Below, piece by piece: positions 1 to 5,519 of a stretch of 7,050 bases of DNA; position 1 is the first letter of the stretch, and every line of letters starts with the position of its first letter. Source of the DNA: Candidatus Omnitrophota bacterium (GTDB lineage: Bacteria; Omnitrophota; Omnitrophia; Omnitrophales; Aquincolibacteriaceae). Under the pieces are notes generated by a model. The model searched no databases, was not told where the DNA came from, and saw only the letters and a program-made list of their open reading frames with translations. The stretch is from contig JAHFHB010000028.1 of assembly GCA_023247135.1 (NCBI GenBank), positions 1-7,050 of the forward strand, in the 5' to 3' direction. A program made the translations under genes and the position numbers.

Positions 1-1602
1 AAGACTGCGGTTTCCGCTCAGGCGCGCCAGCCAAAGCGCCGTCAGAACGTCCCAGGGCCCGTGAGTCATGCTGAGAATGTACGTCGTGACGGCCTGCGGA
101 CCAAAAGTCTTGCGAATGGAAGCGATCGTTTTGAAGGTGGCATAGACTTCCCAGGTTCCGGCACTGAGTTTGGACTCATTCACCAAAACAGACTCGCGCC
201 GGTCCAAAACTCGCGACCAAAAAGCCGTTTTAGCTTCGCCATCGGCCGCTTTGCCCGGCAAATCCGCGATCCCGGCCTGAGCGGCAATTTCCAAAGCCGC
301 CGCCTGAATCGCTTCGGCATTGTCGCGGATATCCAGCGTCGCAAAGTGAAAACCAAAAAGGTCCAGCGCAAACAGCAGGCGTTCAAGCGGCCGGACCAGC
401 GCTTCACCCTTATGCCGCTGAAGCGACTTGAGCAGAATCTGAAGATCATTGCGAAGCTCCTCAGGCGCGGCATACGCCGCTTCAATCGTCTCATCCGGGG
501 CCGTCTGCCGCTCGGCTTCCAGAGAATTCAACCGCAGCGCGTTCACAAGCTTGCGCTGGATAAAAGAGATTTTACGGCGGTAAGGCTCCGCCGCACTGCG
601 CTGTTTGAGCGACTCCGCAAAGCGCGGCAGTTGCCGGGTATCTTCTTCAATCGATTTAAGCAGTTCCCGCGAAGCCCCCGCCAGATAAAATGACTGGCTG
701 TAAAGCGGCAGTAAGCGTTTCAAGCTCTGCATGTACTTGCGCAAAACCAGGTCTTTCTGCCTCCGCATGGTTTCGATCGTAACTTTATGATCGACAAACG
801 GATTGCCGTCCCTGTCGCCGCCGATCCATGAACCAAACCGCAGAAAAGGCGCGGGCCGGACTTTTTTCTTCCAGGTTTTTTCGATCAGTTCATAAAAACG
901 GCTGAGCGAATCCGGCAGCACGTCAAAGAGAATTTCATCCAGGTAAAAAAGACCGTTATCGACTTCATCCAGAACCGTCTGGCGGCGCCGGCGCAGTTCG
1001 TCCGTTTGCCAAAGCAGGGTGATCTGTTCGTAAATGCCGCGTTCATTTTCGGCAAGCTCGCGCGGAGTAAGATTTTTAAATTCACGTTCCAGCAAAAAAA
1101 ATTCAAGTTCGTAAAGCTTCTCGAACACAGAGCGGCGCTGGGCTTCGGTCGGGTGCGCCGTCAGCACAAGCCCGATGGAAAGTTCGCGCAGTAGTTCCTC
1201 GATTTTGCCGAAAGGAATACGGGCCCGTTCCAGCCGGTTCAGAATGTCTTCGTAGGAACCCAGCTGGATTTTCTGCTCGTTTTCATAGGCGCGCTTGCGG
1301 CGGATGCGGTGTTTGTCTTCGGCCAGGTTTACGAGCTGGAAGTAAACTGTAAACGCGCGCAGGACTTTCGTCAAGTTCTCCAGATCGAGGGAGCGGATCT
1401 TTTGCAGAAGTTTCTTTTCAAGCGCGGGCGAGTATTGTTTGCGCAGTTCAATCGCCATCTTGCGGATGGTTTCCACCAACTCAAAAAAGCCCTGCCCCTC
1501 CTGTGCGATCAGCACTTTGCCCAGGAGGCTGCCCAGAAAACGCACCTCGCCGCGCAGCGGTTTGAGCGTTTCCAGAATCTGCGTTTTTTCCTTTTGCGTC
1601 AT
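1..1602 (-). CDS. ppc: Phosphoenolpyruvate carboxylase, C-terminus cut off by the window edge
   Basis: The enzyme carboxylates phosphoenolpyruvate with bicarbonate to oxaloacetate, refilling the TCA cycle in the cytoplasm. Residues 1-534 are visible. An early VETIRK segment matches the family. The active-site signature VLTAHPTEAQRR holds the catalytic histidine at residue 150 (His138 in E. coli), and GSWIGGDRDGNPFV spans 257-270. LDIRDNAE near 423-430 and YILSM...DVL near the edge also match the family. About 350 residues are missing, including the second catalytic block (FHGRGG). The ATG at 1602 is the only plausible start: an in-frame TGA lies nine codons upstream with no other start between. 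The ribosome site is weak, with GGAG at 1616-1619 and a long 13-base spacer. The gene lies 48 bases downstream of iscA on the same strand, so co-transcription is likely. Identity is near certain; whether the missing end is intact is unknown. Confidence 0.96.
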   Translation of the reverse strand, partial: MTQKEKTQILETLKPLRGEVRFLGSLLGKVLIAQEGQGFFELVETIRKMAIELRKQYSPALEKKLLQKIRSLDLENLTKVLRAFTVYFQLVNLAEDKHRIRRKRAYENEQKIQLGSYEDILNRLERARIPFGKIEELLRELSIGLVLTAHPTEAQRRSVFEKLYELEFFLLEREFKNLTPRELAENERGIYEQITLLWQTDELRRRRQTVLDEVDNGLFYLDEILFDVLPDSLSRFYELIEKTWKKKVRPAPFLRFGSWIGGDRDGNPFVDHKVTIETMRRQKDLVLRKYMQSLKRLLPLYSQSFYLAGASRELLKSIEEDTRQLPRFAESLKQRSAAEPYRRKISFIQRKLVNALRLNSLEAERQTAPDETIEAAYAAPEELRNDLQILLKSLQRHKGEALVRPLERLLFALDLFGFHFATLDIRDNAEAIQAAALEIAAQAGIADLPGKAADGEAKTAFWSRVLDRRESVLVNESKLSAGTWEVYATFKTIASIRKTFGPQAVTTYILSMTHGPWDVLTALWLARLSGNRSL

Positions 1603-1620
1603 ACAGAAAAGGATTCTCCG

Positions 1621-1641
1621 CGGGGCTCAATGACAGCCCCG
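1621..1641 (-). repeat. Short hairpin in the iscA-ppc spacer, possible repeat fragment
   Basis: A perfect 7-bp inverted repeat (CGGGGCT / AGCCCCG) encloses a 7-base loop. It lies ten bases after the iscA stop codon and just upstream of the weak ppc Shine-Dalgarno sequence. It is not followed by a T-run, so it does not look like an intrinsic terminator. On the minus strand it reads GTCATTGAGCCCCG followed by CGGAGAATCC. This resembles half of the GTCATTG-type dispersed repeats at 4540-4640 and 6264-6350, but that relation is inferred from a short match. It could stabilise the upstream message or modulate ppc translation. Confidence 0.5.
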
Positions 1642-1650
1642 TATGCGTTG

Positions 1651-2034
1651 TTATACTGAAAAGGATTCGCCACAGCCGCAGGTTTTCGACGCATTGGGAT
1701 TCACAAACTTAAAGCCCTTGTCCTTCAAACCGTCGGAGTAATCAAAGGTAATGCCGTCCAGATACAAATAGCTTTTCGGGTCCACGTAAACTTTCAGGCC
1801 GTCAAAAGTAAACTCATGGTCGCCCTTACGCCCCGCATCGAACGCCATGTCGTAAGAGAGTCCCGAACAACCGCCGCCTTTGACGGCGAGGCGCAGACCC
1901 GTCCCTTCCGGCTTGGCTTCCTGCGATGACGAGGCGTCAAAGCCTCGCGAGCGGTCCGAAGGCGTTGGACCTTTGGCCTGCTCCGCAAGCATGCGTGTCA
2001 CTTCTTTCACCGCAGACGCTGTCACTTGAATCAT
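1651..2034 (-). CDS. iscA: IscA/ErpA-type (HesB family) Fe-S cluster assembly protein with an internal insertion
   Basis: A-type carriers bind iron or a Fe-S cluster through three cysteines and pass it to apo-proteins. All three are present: Cys56 in GGGCSGLSY, and Cys119 and Cys121 in the C-terminal CGCGESFSV. The GFKFVNPNA stretch before the last pair is typical. The protein has 127 residues, against about 107 for E. coli IscA. The excess sits at residues 21-44, between the first helix and the LRLAVKGGGCSG strand, and is rich in Ser, Pro and charged residues. The start is fixed by a near-perfect AGGAGG with a 5-base spacer. The gene begins 14 bases after the Rrf2-IscS stop, so the two are almost certainly co-transcribed. 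IscA, ErpA and SufA cannot be told apart from sequence alone; the symbol follows the neighbouring IscS. Confidence 0.93.
   Translation of the reverse strand: MIQVTASAVKEVTRMLAEQAKGPTPSDRSRGFDASSSQEAKPEGTGLRLAVKGGGCSGLSYDMAFDAGRKGDHEFTFDGLKVYVDPKSYLYLDGITFDYSDGLKDKGFKFVNPNASKTCGCGESFSV
1903..1974 (-). other. In-frame structured insertion inside iscA
   Basis: This stretch encodes residues 21-44 of the A-type carrier, which normal family members lack. It contains two adjacent small hairpins: CGAGGC/GCCTCG at 1930-1947, and GGTCC/GGACC at 1953-1971. On the minus strand it reads CCTTCGGACCGCTCGC (1947-1962) and CTCGTCATCGCAGGA (1919-1933). These resemble the CCTTCGGTCGCTCGC and CTCGTCATTGCGAGGA ends of the dispersed repeat at 6264-6350. 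An origin from a repeat inserted in frame is inference; a lineage-specific loop is the alternative. Confidence 0.45.
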
Positions 2035-2039
2035 AGAAT

Positions 2040-2045
2040 CCTCCT
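2040..2045 (-). promoter_or_regulatory. Strong Shine-Dalgarno sequence of iscA
   Basis: TAAGGAGGAT on the minus strand holds AGGAGG five bases before the ATG at 2034. It is the strongest ribosome site in the window. It lies within the 14-base gap after the desulfurase stop codon (2049-2051), consistent with translational coupling and high IscA output. Confidence 0.85.
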
Positions 2046-2048
2046 TAC

Positions 2049-3728
2049 TTAACTTTTTTTGGCGGCTTTGTAAACCGGCGACAGCTCGCGCAATTTTTTG
2101 ACCGCCTCAGCCACCTTGGCCGCGACAAGATCCACTTCTTCCGCCGTATTAAAACGGCCCAGCCCGAAACGCACCGCCGTATACATCAAATCCGTTCCGT
2201 TGCCCAGCGCTTTAAGCACGTGCGACGTTTCCACGCTTGCGGAAGAACAGGCCGAGCCTGAAGAAACGGCCACCGTATCGCAAAGGCTCATCAGCAGTGC
2301 TTCGCCTTCCACGTAGGAAAAACTCAAGTTTAGATTTCCCGGAAGGCGTTCGCTCGGATGCCCGTTCAGCGTCACTTCGTCCACCTGTTTTTCAATGGCG
2401 CTTTTGAGTCTTTCGCGCAGCGCGATAAGCCGCTTGGATTCTTCGGCCATTTCAGCCTGCGCGATTTCACACGCCGCCCCCAGGCCCGCGATCCCCGCGA
2501 CATTCAGCGTTCCGGAGCGCATGCCGTTCTCATGCCCGCCGCCGTGACACAGCGCAGTGAGGCGCACGTTCGGATTTTTACGGCGCACGTACAGCGCGCC
2601 CGCGCCCTTGGGCCCATAAAGTTTATGCGCAGTCAGCGACAAAAGATCAATCCCCAGGCTCTCCACATCGATCGGGATTTTTCCGGCGGACTGCGCCGCG
2701 TCCACATGAAATAAAATTCCGCGCGCCTTGGCGATCTTCCCAATCGCTTCAATGGGCTGCAGTGTGCCGATTTCGTTATTGGCATGCATGATACTGATCA
2801 GAATCGTTTCGGGCGTAATCGCCTGTTCCAATTCTTCAAGCTTGATCCGCCCCGCGGCATCCACGCCAAGCACAGTCACCCGGAATCCTTTCGTCTCCAA
2901 ATAGCGGGCACTGTCCAGGACAGCCTTGTGCTCGGTCGCCTGGGTGATGAGGTGATTACCTTTTTCGCGGTAATTTTCAGCCGCGCCTTTCATGGCCAAA
3001 TTGATCGATTCCGTCGCACCGCTTGTGAATACGATTTCACGCGCCTCGGCGCCGATCAGTTTCGCCACTTGCGCGCGGGCCTTCTCGACTTTTTTGCCGG
3101 CTTCCCAGCCGTAAGGATGACTGCGGCTGGCCGCGTTGCCAAAATCCTCTTTAAAGCAAGGCAGCATGACCTCAAACACACGCGGATCAAGCGGCGTTGT
3201 CGCGTGATGATCCATGTAAATCGGTTGGGCCGCTGCGGGTTTTTGCGCTTGAACCGTGCGCTGCGATTCTTCAAATCCCTGCACCAGCTTTTCCAGACGC
3301 GCCATCACGGACCGCTCATCCTGAATGAGAAGATCCAGCGTCACGGCCGCACAAAAACGGTTGATGATTTCCGCGATCTTGCTCCACACAGGCCGCACGC
3401 TGCACTCGTTGTAATGTTCGCAGACAATTTTTTCACGGACTTCCGGACCGCAAAACACTTCAAAAATTTCCGATCCTTCGAGGGTTTCAAAAATTTCTTT
3501 CATGGTGATCTTGGACGCCTGGCGGGCAAGCGCAAAGCCGCCATGAATGCCCTTTTGGCTTTGCACAATGCCGGCGCGGCGCAAGCGCATGAAAATCTGC
3601 TCGACATAATCTTTGGGCAGTTTTTCTTTTTCAGTGATTTCAGCCAATGAGATGGGCGCCCGCTCTGCGTGATGGCACAAATAACGCAGGCAGATGAGTC
3701 CATACTCACTTCGTGTGGTTAAGCGCAT
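2049..3728 (-). CDS. Fusion: Rrf2/IscR-like transcription regulator + IscS-type cysteine desulfurase
   Basis: A single uninterrupted frame of 559 residues. Residues 1-137 form an Rrf2 regulator: a winged helix with YVEQIFMRLRRAGIV at 41-55 (Glu43 aligns with IscR Glu43), the wing GIHGGFALAR at 60-69, and Cys93, Cys103 and Cys109 as a possible Fe-S site. Residues 138-168 are a charged, Gln/Ala-rich linker. Residues 169-559 are a group I cysteine desulfurase, a PLP enzyme that takes sulfur from cysteine. Visible there are TEHKAV (His267), the PLP lysine in TAHKLYGPKG (Lys369), HGGGHENGMRSGT and the persulfide cysteine in SSGSACSSAS (Cys494). The protein ends at LSPVYKAAKKS, without the IscU-docking tail of E. 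coli IscS. The ATG at 3728 is chosen because GAGG lies five bases upstream and MRLTTRSEYG is a typical Rrf2 N-terminus. A TTG at 3785 would add 19 residues encoded by leader palindrome sequence and lies only about five bases from the likely transcript start. iscA follows in the same operon. By analogy with IscR, the regulator half probably controls its own promoter. Confidence 0.95.
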   Translation of the reverse strand: MRLTTRSEYGLICLRYLCHHAERAPISLAEITEKEKLPKDYVEQIFMRLRRAGIVQSQKGIHGGFALARQASKITMKEIFETLEGSEIFEVFCGPEVREKIVCEHYNECSVRPVWSKIAEIINRFCAAVTLDLLIQDERSVMARLEKLVQGFEESQRTVQAQKPAAAQPIYMDHHATTPLDPRVFEVMLPCFKEDFGNAASRSHPYGWEAGKKVEKARAQVAKLIGAEAREIVFTSGATESINLAMKGAAENYREKGNHLITQATEHKAVLDSARYLETKGFRVTVLGVDAAGRIKLEELEQAITPETILISIMHANNEIGTLQPIEAIGKIAKARGILFHVDAAQSAGKIPIDVESLGIDLLSLTAHKLYGPKGAGALYVRRKNPNVRLTALCHGGGHENGMRSGTLNVAGIAGLGAACEIAQAEMAEESKRLIALRERLKSAIEKQVDEVTLNGHPSERLPGNLNLSFSYVEGEALLMSLCDTVAVSSGSACSSASVETSHVLKALGNGTDLMYTAVRFGLGRFNTAEEVDLVAAKVAEAVKKLRELSPVYKAAKKS

Positions 3729-3733
3729 AGCGT

Positions 3734-3737
3734 CCTC
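3734..3737 (-). promoter_or_regulatory. Shine-Dalgarno sequence that fixes the start of the Rrf2-IscS fusion
   Basis: GAGG (within TGAGGAC on the minus strand) lies five bases before the ATG at 3728. The TTG further upstream at 3785 has no comparable site. This favours the 559-residue product beginning directly with the Rrf2 helix. Confidence 0.75.
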
Positions 3738-3751
3738 AGACCCCTTTTTAA

Positions 3752-3771
3752 GGAACAGGCATGCCTGTTCC
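3752..3771 (-). repeat. Perfect 20-bp palindrome in the leader of the Rrf2-IscS gene
   Basis: GGAACAGGCATGCCTGTTCC is its own reverse complement. It lies downstream of the predicted promoter and 14 bases before the Shine-Dalgarno sequence, so it is transcribed. The RNA could fold into an 8-bp stem with a CATG loop. There is no U-tract after it on the transcript, so a simple terminator is unlikely. It may be a regulator-binding site, an RNA structure, or a copy of a small dispersed palindromic repeat: the GTAGG before it looks like part of a longer arm whose other side has decayed. Confidence 0.7.
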
Positions 3772-3796
3772 CTACCGACAGACAAGTTTCGCGATA

Positions 3797-3825
3797 ATTT
3801 TAGAATACATGACTTATTTTGTCAA
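3797..3825 (-). promoter_or_regulatory. Sigma-70-type promoter of the Rrf2-IscS / iscA / ppc operon
   Basis: The minus strand carries a perfect -35 hexamer TTGACA (3820-3825), a 17-base spacer and a near-consensus -10 TAAAAT (3797-3802). The predicted transcript start is near 3790, leaving a leader of about 60 bases before the ATG at 3728. The surroundings are much more AT-rich than the flanking genes. Nothing else in the window comes this close to consensus. Confidence 0.8.
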
Positions 3826-3842
3826 CTTTAAGAATACTAATG

Positions 3843-3858
3843 TAAATACATGTATTTA
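3843..3858. promoter_or_regulatory. 16-bp perfect palindrome upstream of the promoter, candidate operator
   Basis: TAAATACATGTATTTA is perfectly self-complementary and centred about 60 bases upstream of the predicted transcript start. Its half-site AATACATG recurs at 3804-3811, inside the spacer between the -35 and -10 boxes. AGAATAC occurs twice (3802-3808 and 3831-3837). A weaker dyad, ATAGT-N5-ACTAT, follows at 3860-3874. The arrangement fits a dimeric regulator binding at and above the promoter, most simply the encoded Rrf2 domain itself, but no binding is shown. AT-rich palindromes also arise by chance. Confidence 0.5.
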
Positions 3859-3886
3859 AATAGTTTAAGACTATACAGAAAAGCAA

Positions 3887-4516
3887 CTAAAACAGACTCG
3901 AGGGAAAGTGGGCAGCCGGGCTGGATTTGACGCCAGAGAGGAGGTCTTCGGTTTCTTGCTTCCAGTTCACCGCGATTTCGTAGGTTTTATAGTCCCAATT
4001 GGAGGTAAAGAGGACTTTGCCTTCGCGGATACCGTATTCAAAAATTTCTTTGGTAAGGCGCACGTCATCCAGGCAGTATCTTTTAAGCTCGTCCAGGCGG
4101 CCTTCTTTGTAAAGCGTGATGGCATCGCGGCCGCTGCCGGATTTGTGCTGTTTGAGCGTCGGGCCCGCCAGGCTGTCGAGGCTCGCGCGGTGCCCGCGGG
4201 CGGCCTCGACCGCTTCGAGCAAATCGATTTGAGGAATGCTGTCAACCTTCACAAAGAGGTAAGGCTGCAGCACAGGCAGGTCAAAACGGCGGCTGTTAAA
4301 CCCAACCACCAGCGCCGCTTCCTTAAGCCGGGCCTCAAGCTCCATCATTTTACCCTCTTCGTATGCAACGTACTGGCCGATGCGGTAATCGTAAACTCCG
4401 ACCACCGACACCTTGAGTTTTTCGAGGAACTGACTGCGCGATTTGCCGCCCACTTCCTGAAAAGATTTCTGGGTTTCAATGTCGAGCACAAGAATATTTT
4501 TGTTCGTAAAATCCAT
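3887..4516 (-). CDS. DEDDy-type 3'-5' exonuclease / RNase H-like domain protein
   Basis: The 209-residue protein has the three exonuclease motifs of the DnaQ-like DEDD superfamily. LDIET at 11-15 supplies Asp12 and Glu14, VGFNSRRFDLPVL supplies Asp79, and YCLDD at 147-151 supplies the Tyr147-x3-Asp151 of the DEDDy subgroup. Such enzymes use two metal ions to remove nucleotides from 3' ends. This form is close to the YprB-like RNase H-like domains found alone or beside helicases. No other domain is present, so substrate (DNA or RNA) and role are unknown. No clear Shine-Dalgarno precedes the ATG at 4516. The dispersed repeat at 4540-4640 ends 23 bases upstream and may have disturbed the original leader. 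Downstream lies the AT-rich control region of the Rrf2-IscS operon, with no recognisable terminator between. Confidence 0.85.
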   Translation of the reverse strand: MDFTNKNILVLDIETQKSFQEVGGKSRSQFLEKLKVSVVGVYDYRIGQYVAYEEGKMMELEARLKEAALVVGFNSRRFDLPVLQPYLFVKVDSIPQIDLLEAVEAARGHRASLDSLAGPTLKQHKSGSGRDAITLYKEGRLDELKRYCLDDVRLTKEIFEYGIREGKVLFTSNWDYKTYEIAVNWKQETEDLLSGVKSSPAAHFPSSLF

Positions 4517-4539
4517 AGCTAATTTAACGTGTTTTACTC

Positions 4540-4640
4540 GTCATTGCGACCTGCGAGCAGGGTCCCGAAGGAGCGACGCGGCAATCTCAGAGTGAAAACC
4601 GGGATTGCTTCGTCGCCTCTGCGAGGCTCCTCGCAATGAC
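4540..4640. repeat. Dispersed palindromic repeat, copy 1
   Basis: A 101-base imperfect palindrome fills most of the spacer between fabI and the exonuclease gene. The outer arms are GTCATTGCGA (4540-4549) and TCGCAATGAC (4631-4640), a perfect pair. Inner arms at 4573-4586 and 4603-4616 pair at 12 of 14 positions. Its plus strand matches the minus strand of copy 2 at the termini, at CCGAAGG and through GCAATCTCAGA (4581-4591), so the copies are inverted relative to each other. It has no coding capacity and is too short for a transposase, so it could be a MITE- or REP-like element. Transcribed from fabI, it would fold into a long hairpin. Confidence 0.85.
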
Positions 4641-4655
4641 AAACGAGAGGAGTTT

Positions 4656-5468
4656 TCAAGTGCCCATGATGCGATAGCCGCAATCCACAAAAACAATTTC
4701 GCCGGTGATGCCGCTTGAGAGCGGGCTGAGGAGAAACAGCGCCGCGTTGCCGACCTCCTCAAGCTCTACGTTACGGCCAAGCGCCGCGCGGTTGCGATGC
4801 CCTTCCAGCATGGTCGTAAAGCCTGAAATGCCGCGGGCGGCCAGCGTGCTGATCGGCCCGGCGGAAATACCGTTGACGCGGATTTTTTTCTTGCCCAAAT
4901 CTGCCGCGAGATAACGGATGCCGGATTCCAAACTAGCCTTGGCCAAGCCCATCACGTTGTAATTGGGAATCACTTTCTCAGAACCCAAGTAAGTCAACGC
5001 CACAATGCTGCCGCCTTCTTTTTCCAGCAGCGGCTCGGCCGCCTTGGCCAGCGCAATCAGCGAAAAAGCGCTGATGTCGTGAGCCATGCGGTAGCCGTCG
5101 CGCGAAGTGTCGACCACCCTTCCTGCCAAATCTTCCTTATTCGCAAACGCAATGCAATGCACCAGAAACTGAATCGAGCCAAAATCCTGCCCCAGTTTTT
5201 CAAAAACGCCGCGCACGTCTTCATCTTTGGTCACATCACAGGGGTAAAGCGGTGATTTAAGCGGCAATGTCGCGGCCAGCGATTCCACACCTTCTTTAAG
5301 ACGTTCGCCCTGATACGCAAACGCGAGCTGGGCGCCGTGATCGGAAAGCGCTTTGGCAATGCCCCAGGCGATACTGCGCTTGTTGGCCACGCCAAAAACA
5401 ATGCCCTTTTTGCCCTTGAGCAAGTTGGAAGTGAAGGCTGGTGTCATTTCTTCAGTCTGAGGATTCAT
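4656..5468 (-). CDS. fabI: Enoyl-[acyl-carrier-protein] reductase, FabI type
   Basis: FabI catalyses the last step of each fatty-acid elongation round, reducing enoyl-ACP with NADH or NADPH. The product of 270 residues shows the modified short-chain dehydrogenase nucleotide motif GVANKRSIAWGIA (26-38) and VHCIAFANKEDL (103-114). The catalytic Tyr160 and the Tyr170-x6-Lys177 pair of NYNVMGLAKAS follow, then RVNGISAGPISTLAA (197-211). It ends with the usual VDCGYRIMG. At the position of E. coli Gly93 it has Ala107, as in Staphylococcus-type FabI. The start at 5468 is preferred over the ATG at 5483 because AAGGAG lies six bases before it and nothing comparable precedes the other. The gene is 51 bases downstream of the HAD gene and probably shares its transcript. 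Confidence 0.96.
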   Translation of the reverse strand: MNPQTEEMTPAFTSNLLKGKKGIVFGVANKRSIAWGIAKALSDHGAQLAFAYQGERLKEGVESLAATLPLKSPLYPCDVTKDEDVRGVFEKLGQDFGSIQFLVHCIAFANKEDLAGRVVDTSRDGYRMAHDISAFSLIALAKAAEPLLEKEGGSIVALTYLGSEKVIPNYNVMGLAKASLESGIRYLAADLGKKKIRVNGISAGPISTLAARGISGFTTMLEGHRNRAALGRNVELEEVGNAALFLLSPLSSGITGEIVFVDCGYRIMGT

Positions 5469-5474
5469 GCTTAA

Positions 5475-5480
5475 CTCCTT
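5475..5480 (-). promoter_or_regulatory. Shine-Dalgarno sequence that fixes the fabI start
   Basis: AAGGAG lies six bases upstream of the ATG at 5468. It overlaps the five-codon extension that would result from the ATG at 5483, which has no purine-rich site ahead of it. The shorter 270-residue protein is therefore the better call. Confidence 0.8.
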
Positions 5481-5519
5481 CATGATTAAGTGGAATGGAA
5501 GACGGTGAAAGAGGTTAAC

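Noticed and set aside
61..693. A plus-strand frame of 210 codons opposite ppc
   Set aside because: The minus strand here is unmistakable PEP carboxylase. The plus-strand product is an Arg/Phe/Gln-rich sequence with no domain.
2784..3650. A long plus-strand frame of 288 codons opposite the Rrf2-IscS gene
   Set aside because: It is antisense to a gene with clear family motifs in every segment, and its translation shows no recognisable domain. It is a shadow of GC-rich coding on the other strand.
3752..3771. The leader palindrome as an intrinsic terminator
   Set aside because: The transcript continues with UUAAAAAGGGG rather than a U-tract, so the usual terminator signature is absent.
3729..3785. 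A 19-residue N-terminal extension of the fusion starting at TTG 3785
   Set aside because: The start would lie about five bases from the predicted transcript start, has no ribosome site, and would be encoded by the leader palindrome. The ATG at 3728 has a good Shine-Dalgarno sequence and a typical Rrf2 N-terminus.
3860..3874. ATAGT-N5-ACTAT dyad as an E. coli-style IscR type 1 box
   Set aside because: It lacks the ordered GACT...AGTC arrangement and length of that consensus; it is kept only as part of a possible operator cluster.
4540..4640. The intergenic repeats as a CRISPR array or tRNA-like gene
   Set aside because: They are single, long palindromes without spacer-repeat periodicity, and no cloverleaf or CCA end is visible.
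5469..5483. fabI start at ATG 5483
   Set aside because: There is no Shine-Dalgarno ahead of it, and the strong AAGGAG for the ATG at 5468 lies inside the extension.
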